Below, in pieces: positions 8,302-15,903 of a stretch of 57,760 nt of DNA; the stretch's first letter is position 1; the number at the start of each line of letters is the position of its first letter. The notes under the pieces are model-generated. The model was not told where the DNA came from. It did no database searches and saw only the letters and a program-made list of their open reading frames with translations. Position numbers and translations under genes: made by a program. The stretch comes from Rivularia sp. T60_A2020_040. GTDB lineage: Bacteria > Cyanobacteriota > Cyanobacteriia > Cyanobacteriales > Nostocaceae. The stretch covers positions 1 to 57,760 of the forward strand of contig JACYMD010000046.1 in NCBI GenBank assembly GCA_015272215.1, given 5' to 3'.

Positions 8302-8622
8302 TTATTCCATCTGTTCCAATGCTTCACGCACATTCACCAGATGGTTATTAAACACCTCCAGCGCTGTATCCAGTACCTTGAAAATAGCTGAATCACGAAT
8401 CGAGTAAAAGACATAGTTACCTTGTCTACGACTCGTGACTAGATTCAGCCGACGCAGGATTCCCAACTGCTGAGAGATAGAGGAAGCATCTATTTCTAGC
8501 CACTGGGCAATATAATTCACGTTTTGTTCACCCTCTCGCAGAGTATCCAATATTTGAATCCGCACCGGGTTGGACAAAACCTGGAAAAAATCTGCCTTGA
8601 AGTAACTAGGCTCAAGCAACAT
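8302..8622 (-). CDS. ArsR-family regulator, copy 1
   Basis: 106 residues, a typical small ArsR/SmtB winged-helix repressor. The conserved VLSNPVRIQILDTLR opens the fold, and a recognition region SSISQQLGILRR is followed by the wing RRQGNYVFYSI. It lacks the ELCVC-type cysteines and contains no Cys at all, so classic thiol metal sensing is not possible; it may sense another ligand or be constitutive. It heads the SulP transcription unit, 40 bases before that start. It differs from the second ArsR (10303-10623) at about 28 of 106 positions by hand alignment, a recent local duplication. Confidence 0.9.
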   Translation of the reverse strand: MLLEPSYFKADFFQVLSNPVRIQILDTLREGEQNVNYIAQWLEIDASSISQQLGILRRLNLVTSRRQGNYVFYSIRDSAIFKVLDTALEVFNNHLVNVREALEQME

Positions 8623-8672
8623 CTTAATATCTCTCTACCTTCAAAGTATTGCAGATAGTTTAACACTTATGC
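8623..8672 (-). promoter_or_regulatory. Upstream block shared by the two ArsR genes, copy 1
   Basis: Read on the minus strand, the 50 bases before this ArsR start contain TGTTAAACTATCTG then CTTTGAAGGTA, 13 bases before the ATG. The block before the second ArsR has TGTTAAAGTACCTG and GTTTGAAGCTA at the same spacing. Conserved non-coding sequence at fixed distance suggests a promoter and/or operator recognised by one or both ArsR proteins. Confidence 0.55.
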
Positions 8673-8741
8673 TATGCTTCAGCAAGTTAGATAAATAACT
8701 TTTAAGCTCACCTTTTCGGGTTACTCCCGCAGGAAACTACA

Positions 8742-9158
8742 GTGGAAGCACAACAGAACAAGAGCGAACGGCGCAGCAGTGCGGTTGATGTCAAAAATAT
8801 CGGTATGATGCCAATATCAGTAGAATCGTCAAATAAGCTGGAAATTCTGCAAACACCAGCAAATTCCGATCTGAGTCCGATTGTCAGAGATACAGAAGTT
8901 GCGAAAACATTTTCCTGTGCAGGGATACGTCCGATTGGTGCTAGCCAGCTGAAAGTTGTGAAGACGATGAATGTCATGGGTATTCGTCCCATTGGCGCTC
9001 ATACAATAGATATTGTTAGCAGCATGAACCAGTGTGGAATACGTCCAATAATTTCTAGTTCTTTAGTAATTTCTGAAACTCATTCGGTTATGAAGAATCG
9101 TCCAGTCGCTGCAAATACTGTGAAGGATTCTGAAAATCTGATCGGGTTTCTGGATTAG
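8742..9158 (+). CDS. GIRPI-repeat protein (19-residue tandem repeats)
   Basis: 138 residues starting at GTG with AGGA seven bases upstream. Not a family I recognise. Four contiguous 19-residue units occupy 55-73, 74-92, 93-111 and 112-130, each with (G/N)xRP(I/V) near its middle, for example MNVMGIRPIGAHT and MNQCGIRPIISSS. A degenerate fifth unit with MMPI lies at 15-33. There is no signal peptide or membrane helix; three Cys (59, 98 and none conserved elsewhere) are not in pairs. A short-period beta-solenoid or strand-turn repeat is plausible. It diverges from the ArsR-SulP operon across a 119-base gap and precedes the MBL-fold gene, so these regulators may control it. Confidence 0.7.
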   Translation: MEAQQNKSERRSSAVDVKNIGMMPISVESSNKLEILQTPANSDLSPIVRDTEVAKTFSCAGIRPIGASQLKVVKTMNVMGIRPIGAHTIDIVSSMNQCGIRPIISSSLVISETHSVMKNRPVAANTVKDSENLIGFLD

Positions 9159-9351
9159 AGTCAGAATTTATCCCTGTAATTTTAAATGCTATTTAAAATT
9201 AGTTGTTTAATTATATCAAGTAAGTAGGTAAACATTTCTGGAAACATCCAAACAAATTTTAGTTTGTATTGAGCGATTTATGACTTAGAGCAACAGTTGT
9301 GAATGCTGAATTATGTCTATCTACTGAATATTTATCATCAAAGCATAGAAA

Positions 9352-10230
9352 ATGGAAATTAAAATTTTTGATGTAGATTCTGGTTTCTGCGCCTTAATTG
9401 TTGCTGACAATAATCATGCAGCACTTATTGACTGTGGCTACAATGAGCGAACAGGATTTCGTCCGACAAACTATATTATGAATAGTAGTTTATTTGGATT
9501 AGAACACTTGATTATTTCTCATCTGAGCGACGAGAACATAGCCGATTTGCCGTACCTGATGGGCAAGGATGTACAAAGTCAATTTCCTACAAAAATTTTG
9601 ATTAAAAATCCCTCATTAAATGCTAGTAATTTGCCAGAAATAGGAATTCGGAATAATACCAGAGAAACAAGAATAAATTTTTTGAGATTAATCAGTAATT
9701 GTTATCGAGCCAAAATTGTTAATCACAGAGTTGGTAACATCAGCTTTAGTTTTTTCTCTAATAATTATCCAGATTTTTTAGATTACAATAGTTTGAGCTT
9801 AGTTACCTTTGTACATTATTTTGATATTGACATAATTTTTCCGAGTAATTTGACACAAAGAGGTTGGTATTCTCTTTTAGAAAATGCATCATTTCAAGAA
9901 CATTTGCGGCGCGTCAATTTTTTTGTAGCATCTAATCACGGACAAGAAAGTGGCTATTGTCCAGAAGTTTTTGATTATTGTAAGCCGGAACTAGTGATTA
10001 TTTCTAATAATCTAAATCAGCCGATTAAATCAGAAACTAAAAATAAGTATATAAGTCATACTCAAGGCTTTAAAACATTAAGTGACAAGCAGAAATTATT
10101 AACTACCCACGAGCATGGAAACATTACTATTTCTAAACTTGCGGCAAAGAAACTACAAATAACTACCTCGAAAATAATTTTAAATAAAAACAGAACCCAG
10201 AATTCAAATAGTTTCTCAAGATACTTCTAA
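9352..10230 (+). CDS. ComEC-type MBL-fold protein with degenerate metal site
   Basis: 292 residues with the stand-alone ComEC/Rec2-like metallo-beta-lactamase fold: an opening IFDVDSGFCALI-ADNNHAALIDCG, then the motif region ISHLSDENIADLPYL, then ASNHGQESGY followed by PELVIISNN. The canonical HxHxDH becomes H57-L-S59-D-E61-N62, so three of four first-cluster ligands are changed; H196 of the ASxHG motif remains. Hydrolase activity is therefore doubtful, and a binding or sensing role is possible. The C-terminal 40 residues are basic. It follows the GIRPI-repeat gene by 193 bases and precedes the second ArsR by 72, so the three plus-strand genes may act together. Confidence 0.72.
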   Translation: MEIKIFDVDSGFCALIVADNNHAALIDCGYNERTGFRPTNYIMNSSLFGLEHLIISHLSDENIADLPYLMGKDVQSQFPTKILIKNPSLNASNLPEIGIRNNTRETRINFLRLISNCYRAKIVNHRVGNISFSFFSNNYPDFLDYNSLSLVTFVHYFDIDIIFPSNLTQRGWYSLLENASFQEHLRRVNFFVASNHGQESGYCPEVFDYCKPELVIISNNLNQPIKSETKNKYISHTQGFKTLSDKQKLLTTHEHGNITISKLAAKKLQITTSKIILNKNRTQNSNSFSRYF

Positions 10231-10250
10231 TCTTAATCATTGTCCGTATG

Positions 10251-10302
10251 GTATATAAATGTTAAAGTACCTGAAAAAGTTTGAAGCTACAATAATATTT
10301 AG
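10251..10302 (+). promoter_or_regulatory. Upstream block shared by the two ArsR genes, copy 2
   Basis: Counterpart of 8623-8672: TGTTAAAGTACCTG and GTTTGAAGCTA end 13 bases before the ATG, at the same spacing as in copy 1. This suggests the second ArsR has its own promoter/operator rather than depending only on read-through from the MBL gene. Confidence 0.5.
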
Positions 10303-10623
10303 ATGGTATTTAAGCCGAGTCATTTCAAAGCGGATCTTTTCAAAGTATTATCCAATCCGGTGCGGATTCAGATCCTAGACACACTACGAACAGGAGAAAA
10401 AAACGTCAATGACATTGCTCAATGGTTAGAATTGGAAGCTTCTTCTGTGTCTCAACAATTGGCTGTGCTGCGGAGTCGCAATTTGCTCATCAGCCGCAAA
10501 CAGGGAAATTACGTTTTTTACTGTATACGAGATCCAGCTATTTTTAAAATTCTCGATGCAGCTTTAGAGGTGTTTAACAATCACCTAGTTGAAGTGCGTG
10601 ACACTTTGGAAAAACTGGAGTGA
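10303..10623 (+). CDS. ArsR-family regulator, copy 2
   Basis: 106 residues, the same length as copy 1 and about 74% identical by hand count. It keeps VLSNPVRIQILDTLR, the recognition region SSVSQQLAVLRS and the wing RKQGNYVFYCI, and gains a single Cys in the wing. No metal-binding Cys pair is present. It closes the plus-strand group GIRPI-repeat / MBL / ArsR and is followed by a perfect palindromic terminator. Both copies probably recognise related operators and may heterodimerise. Confidence 0.88.
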   Translation: MVFKPSHFKADLFKVLSNPVRIQILDTLRTGEKNVNDIAQWLELEASSVSQQLAVLRSRNLLISRKQGNYVFYCIRDPAIFKILDAALEVFNNHLVEVRDTLEKLE

Positions 10624-10667
10624 CACCGCACTTTTCGCTGGTTTTTTTCATCGCTAATCTTCAAAAT

Positions 10668-10701
10668 TTTAACCCCTCTCGAATATTCGAGAGGGGTTAA
10701 A
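10668..10701. terminator. 34-bp perfect palindrome, bidirectional terminator
   Basis: Perfect palindrome centred between 10684 and 10685, with arms TTTAACCCCTCTCGAAT and its complement. It lies between the second ArsR gene and the convergent FHA gene, with T/A-rich flanks on both sides. Confidence 0.75.
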
Positions 10702-10840
10702 GTTTATTTGGGAGTAAATCTATGCAATATCACTTCACCTAATGACTTTTTCTCTAATTCCAAATTTGCTGGCTGAGAAAAAATGCCCAATTTTAGACAA
10801 GTGAAAATACGTAAATAGCAGCAGTAAATATGACTAAATA

Positions 10841-11734
10841 TCAAGAAATTTGGAACAAGAAACTGACCAAATCTCCTTTACCCATACTTACTTTATCTCC
10901 CGGTCGCAAACGGTGACGATTGCCCGGTAGCAGGGACATTCCGTTAACGTAGGTACCGTTAGAACTGCCTACATCTTCGATATAGTAAGCATCTCCTTCT
11001 ACTCGAATATCAGCATGAATTCGCGAAACAACTTCCGAGTTTTCCAATCCCGAAACGTCAATATCCGGGGGAACTCGGTCATTTGCTTTACCTATATGAA
11101 TTACAGAAAGATTTTGCGGTAGTTCAATTTGTGTATCAGTTTTAACGTGAACCAAACGAGCGCTGACCTGCTGTAATTGAGTCCTAGAAGGAGAAGGACT
11201 TGCTACGGGTATCGGTGCGGGCGCGGGTGCGGGTGCGGGCGCGGGTGCGGGTGTAGCTTCGGGTTCGGGTTCGATTGTTAAATCTGGGAAAAAATAACTA
11301 TTCTCTTCCTCTTCCTCTTCCTCTGCTGCCGCAGGTGCAGCTTCAACAACATTAACGGGAGGTGGTGTTACTGCTGGAGGTGGAGTTGGTATTTCTTGTT
11401 CTCCGCTTTCGGGTTCGGAGGGCGTTGTTGATGGTTCAAATCCCGCAGGAGCAGAAACTGCTGTTGGTGGTAAAGAAGAAGCTTCTATAGGATTCAAACT
11501 TGGCGGGTTGCCCAAAGGCGGTACTTCTATGGGACTTTCAGGAGCAACGGTTGGCTCGACTCCGGAAGGAGAGGAACGTAAATTGTAACCACACTGTCCG
11601 CAAAAAGCCGCATCTGCTTGCACGGTTGCCCCACAGCCCGGACAGCTAGTAGTTGCCGGTAGGGGGGTATAGCAAGCTTCGCATTGGACAGCGCCATCTG
11701 GATTGGGATGATTGCAGTTCGGGCAAACAATCAT
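10841..11734 (-). CDS. FHA-domain protein with double zinc ribbon
   Basis: The ATG giving MIVCPNC is preferred because it sits directly before the first zinc knuckle; the ORF could begin 19 codons earlier. 297 residues: two four-Cys zinc ribbons (C4, C7, C18, C21 and C31, C34, C45, C48), then a Pro/Glu/Ala-rich low-complexity linker of about 145 residues with an (AP)n run and a Glu run, then a C-terminal FHA phosphothreonine-binding domain (about 195-297) with IHIGKAND, SRIHADI and SSNGTYVNG. A cytosolic adaptor that likely docks to phosphorylated partners of Ser/Thr kinases. It is monocistronic between a terminator and a repeat. Confidence 0.88.
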   Translation of the reverse strand: MIVCPNCNHPNPDGAVQCEACYTPLPATTSCPGCGATVQADAAFCGQCGYNLRSSPSGVEPTVAPESPIEVPPLGNPPSLNPIEASSLPPTAVSAPAGFEPSTTPSEPESGEQEIPTPPPAVTPPPVNVVEAAPAAAEEEEEEENSYFFPDLTIEPEPEATPAPAPAPAPAPAPIPVASPSPSRTQLQQVSARLVHVKTDTQIELPQNLSVIHIGKANDRVPPDIDVSGLENSEVVSRIHADIRVEGDAYYIEDVGSSNGTYVNGMSLLPGNRHRLRPGDKVSMGKGDLVSFLFQIS

Positions 11735-11813
11735 GGAATTAAACCTTTTCTCAAGTTCATCGTAAAATAGTGCTGGCAAGCAGACGAGCATCTGTCAGTC
11801 AATTTTGAATTTT

Positions 11814-11879
11814 GGATTTTGCGGAAAGTTTGGGGTGTAGATTATCTTCCCCCAAAACTTTCCAAGACGGATTTTGGAT
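11814..11879. repeat. GGATTTTG-flanked dispersed repeat, copy 1
   Basis: Outer modules GGATTTTGCGGAAAG (11814-11828) and AAGACGGATTTTGGAT at the right recur at 48053-48118. The interior differs: here it forms a long hairpin, 11823-11835 with 11849-11863. It occupies the gap upstream of the FHA gene. Confidence 0.55.
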
Positions 11880-12073
11880 TGTTGCCATGAATCGCTTTCC
11901 TCGGAGCTTTAATATTTTAGATTAATGTTCGCTCACTGTGTGTCCGTAGGATATATTTAGATTTATCACCTACTTGAAACTAAGGGCTTGAAACCATTCG
12001 TAATTCAATCCAAAATCTCAAATCTCAAATTTTCTGTCGCTTTTGATTTTAACAATTACTGACAATTTCGCCG

Positions 12074-12796
12074 TTAAATTTTGATTTCCGCACCAGCAGC
12101 CTCATCTAAAAGCCACCAAAGTTCTTTTTGGGGTTGAATTAAACGAGAAGGGTAGGTAGTTTCTGATGCTGTGGGTGCGAAAACTTGAGCTAAAGCTGGT
12201 CTTTTATTTTCACCAGAAACCAAGAATATAACGCACTCAGCCGCGTTAATAAATGGATAAGTAAAAGTAAGACGTACAGAATTATCTTTGTTGCCTACTG
12301 TAATCAGTTTATCAGTAACTTTCAATGCTTCGGTGTTGGGAAATAAAGATGCAGTATGAGCATCATCGCCCATTCCCAACAAAATCACATCAATTGCGGG
12401 AAATTCGCCTTGAGAGGAATTAAACAATCCCTGTAAATGTTGTTCGTACTGTTGTGCAGCTTGTGCGGGTTCGGCTGCATCGGTAGGCATTGCGTGAATG
12501 TTTTCTGCGGGAATATCAACTTTATCCAGCCATGCATTACGCGCCATCAATTCATTGCTATCGGGATGGTCTGGTGCAACATAACGTTCATCACCCCATA
12601 GTACATGAATTTTATCCCAAGGCAGTTTTTCTTGGCTCAAGGCTTCATACAGCGGTTTGGGAGTACTACCACCAGACAAGGCAATCGTGAAACGTCCCCG
12701 TTGTTGAATCGATGGTTCAACTTTGGACAAAATTAAAGACAGCGCTCGTTCAACCAACGCATTCTTATCCGGCAATACTTCAACTTTTTTATTCAT
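12074..12796 (-). CDS. pgl: 6-phosphogluconolactonase
   Basis: 240 residues, normal for bacterial Pgl of the SugarP_isomerase/glucosamine-6-phosphate-isomerase-like fold. Hydrolyses 6-phosphogluconolactone to 6-phosphogluconate in the oxidative pentose phosphate pathway, the main dark and heterocyst NADPH source in cyanobacteria. Signatures present: ALSGGSTPKPLYEAL (phosphate loop), WGDERYVAPDHPDSN and LLGMGDDAHTASLFP. Same strand as RNase PH and 223 bases downstream of it, but the gap is filled by tandem repeats, so it probably has its own promoter. Confidence 0.95.
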   Translation of the reverse strand: MNKKVEVLPDKNALVERALSLILSKVEPSIQQRGRFTIALSGGSTPKPLYEALSQEKLPWDKIHVLWGDERYVAPDHPDSNELMARNAWLDKVDIPAENIHAMPTDAAEPAQAAQQYEQHLQGLFNSSQGEFPAIDVILLGMGDDAHTASLFPNTEALKVTDKLITVGNKDNSVRLTFTYPFINAAECVIFLVSGENKRPALAQVFAPTASETTYPSRLIQPQKELWWLLDEAAGAEIKI

Positions 12797-12881
12797 CAGC
12801 TTCCTTCACAATCTAACTCACTTCTGGGATAACCATACCGCCGATATCGGAATAGTGCTTTTAATTTGTGAAACTTTTAAG

Positions 12882-13036
12882 AATGGGTAATTGGTAATTG
12901 GTAATGGGTAATTGGTAATTGGTAATGGGTAATTATCCCCTTGTCCCCTTGTCCCCCCATCCCCCCATCACCCCATCACCCCATCCCCCCATCCCCCCAT
13001 CCCCCCATCCCCTTGTCCCCTATCCCCCCATCCCCC
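12882..13036. repeat. Heptamer/octamer STRR arrays
   Basis: TTGGTAA/TGGGTAA units (12882-12934) run into a C-rich array of CCCCCATC and CCCCTTGT units (about 12937-13036). The right edge enters the RNase PH gene: its last residues GMGG and TAG stop are read from the repeat. Such STRRs are known from heterocystous cyanobacteria. Confidence 0.9.
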
Positions 13037-13766
13037 ATAACTCCTCCCACTGCGGAATGGCTTTTCGTTGTGCGGTTAATAATTCACTGATGCCTTTTTC
13101 AGCACAATCTAATAAATTATTTAATTGAGTACGGCTGAAACTACCTGCTTCTGCGGTTCCTTGAACTTCGATGATTCCTTGATTTTGATTCATCACTACG
13201 TTAAAATCTACTGTCGCTGCTAAGTCTTCGGGATAGTTTAAATCTAAAAATGCTTCTTCTTCTAATAAACCCACAGATACCGCTGCGATTTGTCCGATTA
13301 ATGGCGATCGCTCTAAAATACCTTCATCGAGCAATTTGGAAATGGCGATCGCTAATGCCACAAAACCACCAGTAATTGCTGTGGTACGGGTTCCTGCGTC
13401 GGCTTGGAGTACATCTGCATCTACTGTTAAAAGCCGCTCTCCCAACACCTCAAAATCTAACGCAGCTCGCAAACTGCGTCCGATCAACCGCTGAATTTCT
13501 TGGGTTCTTCCAGATAACTTCATAGTTTCTCGTTCGTGCCGCTGTTGAGTAGCTCCGGGCAACATTCGATACTCAGCAGTCAACCAACCTTTACCACTAT
13601 CGACGAGAAATTTCGGGACTCGTTCGCTAATACTAACAGTACAAAGTACCTGAGTTTCTCCGCACTTTGCCAGAACCGAACCAGCAGCATAGCGCGTAAA
13701 ATCTTTTACAAAGCTAACTGGACGCAGTTCGTAAGCTTGTCTACCATCGGGACGCTGCCACACCAT
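13020..13766 (-). CDS. rph: Ribonuclease PH
   Basis: 248 residues. Phosphorolytic 3'-5' exoribonuclease that trims the 3' end of tRNA precursors. Signatures: the start [13 protein letters not shown], the RNA-binding [11 protein letters not shown] with following [21 protein letters not shown] and the phosphate-site region [18 protein letters not shown]. Full family length; the final three or four residues are supplied by the neighbouring C-rich repeat and so may vary between strains. Same strand as pgl. Confidence 0.95.
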   Translation of the reverse strand: MVWQRPDGRQAYELRPVSFVKDFTRYAAGSVLAKCGETQVLCTVSISERVPKFLVDSGKGWLTAEYRMLPGATQQRHERETMKLSGRTQEIQRLIGRSLRAALDFEVLGERLLTVDADVLQADAGTRTTAITGGFVALAIAISKLLDEGILERSPLIGQIAAVSVGLLEEEAFLDLNYPEDLAATVDFNVVMNQNQGIIEVQGTAEAGSFSRTQLNNLLDCAEKGISELLTAQRKAIPQWEELWGMGG

Positions 13767-14261
13767 TGGGAATGCCTCAATTTTCCCATATATGTTACCA
13801 GGGAATGAGGAATGGGATATTGGAGAACAGTTACAATTTTATCTTTTTCGGGAACATTTTCTTAAATTTTAAGAATCATCTGAACTCTTTGTTAAGTAGT
13901 TAAGCAAAATTATTTACAAGTTGTTATTGATTAATTTTGTCATTTTTAATACATTCACATCAACTTGGACAACAATTGATTTAAAAAGTAAAATAACCTT
14001 TAAAATTAATTTTCATTGATTTTTAATACCTAAAACTGATTGACATTTATTATCAATTGTTTTAAGTTAACTTGATAGCTACTAAGTAAGTCGGCACAAA
14101 AAATAACACTATATAAAGGAATGTAAATCAAGCTCAAACTCTTTCTCCCGCTGCGCCCTGCCCCCTGCCCTCTCAACGATGATTTTTCCTGCTTACCAAC
14201 TTATCATCTGCACCTGTAGACGATAGTAATAATTTTCATTAATGAATTTGAGAAGCTCTAG

Positions 14262-14339
14262 ATGGGAATAAATAATCTATTCTCGGCAGATGGGGTAGTG
14301 ATGATATCACTGCTGGGATTTTCGGTATTGGCGGGGTAA
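14262..14339 (+). CDS. Possible 25-aa hydrophobic small protein
   Basis: An ATG ORF of 25 codons encoding MGINNLFSADGVV followed by a hydrophobic tail ISLLGFSVLAG, ending TAA. GAGAAG lies about six bases before the start. A TGGCG/CGCCA hairpin overlaps the stop (14329-14344) and is followed by a run of A. Base composition is more GC-rich than the AT-rich gap around it. It could be a small membrane peptide or a leader, or chance; no family is recognised. Confidence 0.25.
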   Translation: MGINNLFSADGVVMISLLGFSVLAG

Positions 14340-14404
14340 CGCCACTAAAAAAAGTAATTGAATTAATTCTATTGTTATCAGTTTTGTGTAGATTCACCAC
14401 CAAA

Positions 14405-14432
14405 TGTAGAGACGTAGCATTGCTACGTCTTT
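14405..14432. repeat. TGTAG-led palindrome
   Basis: Arms AGACGTAGCA (14410-14419) and TGCTACGTCT (14421-14430) are perfect. The TGTAGAG lead is shared with the hairpin at 4957. It lies about 45 bases upstream of the AraC start. Confidence 0.7.
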
Positions 14433-14476
14433 AAACAGTTTTAGGTTGAAATTAGATATTAAATTTTATAAAACAA

Positions 14477-15475
14477 ATGGCTATAAAAATATCACAATCG
14501 GATTATTGGCAATTAATGGAACAAAACCAACAGTTAAATAAAAATTCGTCAATTGATAGTCAAGATATAATTTGCCAATATCCCCAAGAGTTAGGAAAAG
14601 GATATTATCGAGAAATACAATTACGAGAAGGGTTAGAATTAGTAATAGAGAATAACCAACTACACGATGACCTAATTATAGAATGTCCCGAACGCCAGCA
14701 TCCATTAGAATTTTGTTTCCAAATTTCTGGGAGTTCCAGCGATAATCGGGTATGTTGTAATGATGCAGGTGAATACTTTTTTTATGGTAGTGGTATTGCT
14801 CCCCAAGAACAATGTAAAACTTCCAGCAAACAGCAAATCTTATATGTAAACGTTCATATGCAGCCGGAATTATTTTACAGCTTTTTCGGCGATAATATAT
14901 CAGATATTCGCAAGGAGTTGAATTATCTGCTGGGAAATGAAAAGGAAGATTATTATTATAATTCCACGGGTAAAACAACAGCACAAATGCAAGTTGCCGT
15001 ACAGCAGATATTACAATGTCCCTACGAAAAAATAACCAAGCGAATATTTTTAGAAAGTAAAGTTTTGGAATTAATGGCTTTACTCATAGAACAAACGCAA
15101 CAGCCAAAATCACCAAAAACTGGTTCTCATAATTTTAATTCCGAAGATTTAGAAAGGCTGCATTATGCTAAAGAAATTTTACAGCATAGTTTTGAAAATC
15201 CCCCATCATTATTACAATTAGCTCATCAGGTGGGTTTAAACGACTACAAACTTAAACTTGGTTTTCGTCAAGTTTTTCAAACAACTGTCTTTGGATATTT
15301 GCAAACTTATCGGATGGAATTAGCCAAGGAATTGTTAGCTGCAAAAACAATGAGCGTTCAACAAGTAGCTCGTAAAGTCGGATATGCTCATGCTGGTTAC
15401 TTTTCAGCCGCTTTTAAACAAAAATATGGGGTTAATCCTAAGTCATATCAGAAGAATTATATTTTATCTGCTTAA
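14477..15475 (+). CDS. AraC-family regulator, PchR-like
   Basis: 332 residues: an N-terminal ligand-binding region of about 220 residues and a C-terminal AraC/XylS double helix-turn-helix (about 228-328) with NPPSLLQLAHQVGLNDYKLK and the conserved VARKVGYAHAGYFSAAFKQKYG. The N-terminal half has the layout of PchR-type regulators, which bind ferric siderophores and activate TonB receptor genes in many cyanobacteria. The receptor, binding-protein and DUF1636 genes lie directly downstream on the same strand, supporting iron-siderophore control. The 428-base gap to the receptor contains a palindromic repeat. Confidence 0.85.
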   Translation: MAIKISQSDYWQLMEQNQQLNKNSSIDSQDIICQYPQELGKGYYREIQLREGLELVIENNQLHDDLIIECPERQHPLEFCFQISGSSSDNRVCCNDAGEYFFYGSGIAPQEQCKTSSKQQILYVNVHMQPELFYSFFGDNISDIRKELNYLLGNEKEDYYYNSTGKTTAQMQVAVQQILQCPYEKITKRIFLESKVLELMALLIEQTQQPKSPKTGSHNFNSEDLERLHYAKEILQHSFENPPSLLQLAHQVGLNDYKLKLGFRQVFQTTVFGYLQTYRMELAKELLAAKTMSVQQVARKVGYAHAGYFSAAFKQKYGVNPKSYQKNYILSA

Positions 15476-15493
15476 AAATATGTTTTAAAGCCT

Positions 15494-15631
15494 GACCGAG
15501 AATCAAATTCTCGGTCTAATAGCGAAAGTCGTCTAAAGACGACTGAAAAATTATTGATTATATTAAACATAGTGAGTATCACTTCAGTCCTATTTATAGG
15601 ACTTTTGCTATTAGACAGGGACTTGCAGTCC
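15494..15631. repeat. Two-hairpin repeats in head-to-head pair
   Basis: Forward element: hairpin I GACCGAGAAT/ATTCTCGGTC (15494-15516, loop CAA), spacer TAATAGCGAA, hairpin II AGTCGTC/GACGACT around TAAA (15527-15544). Inverted element: AGTCCTA/TAGGACT around TTTA (15586-15603), then GCTATTAGAC and GGACT/AGTCC (15619-15631). The two spacers GTCTAATAGC and GCTATTAGAC are themselves inverted repeats. Same plan as 181-320 and 53856-53997 but with unrelated stem sequence. Confidence 0.75.
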
Positions 15632-15903
15632 GTGGCGTGTCGGATGCACACCCGGTAAAATTAATCTGGTAAAGTACTAATCATCAATCTGGAAAAAAAA
15701 TCCGTTTAGTGACTGAAATAATCCGTACAGTAGCAGAAATCGTCTTCACAACTAAAGTAATTCCCTGTATTTTTGAATATACTTCTCAATAACTTCAAGT
15801 AAAAAAGTAGTTTTCTGTAGAAGTAAGCGATTTATTTCGGGTGTATATATTACGATTTATTGACAAGTATTAAGAACAATTACTTATAGTGGTGTGAAGA
15901 GTA

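Larger units (their letters stand above)
13767..14476. other. 710-base AT-rich gap between rph and the AraC gene
   Basis: Very AT-rich at 13850-14090, including TTATTATCAATTG near 14055 that loosely resembles a Fur half-site. A short C-rich patch lies near 14150. A 25-codon ORF with a hairpin behind it (14262-14344) and a TGTAG hairpin (14405-14432) come next. No gene of normal length is seen. Confidence 0.6.

Noticed and set aside
8708-8992. 94-codon minus-strand ORF
   Set aside because: Antisense to the GIRPI-repeat gene, whose periodic protein explains the open frame.
12882-13036. CRISPR-like array
   Set aside because: Units are 7-8 bases without spacers; an STRR, not a CRISPR.
12919-13128. 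69-codon ORF rich in Pro/His
   Set aside because: Read from CCCCCATC-type tandem repeat and antisense of rph.
14050-14075. Fur box upstream of the AraC regulator
   Set aside because: Only one GATAAT-like hexamer matches; too weak to list as a site.
15630-15660. Possible cobalamin riboswitch part upstream of the TonB receptor
   Set aside because: The GCGTGTCGGATGCACACCCGG patch lacks the conserved B12 box and surrounding helices.
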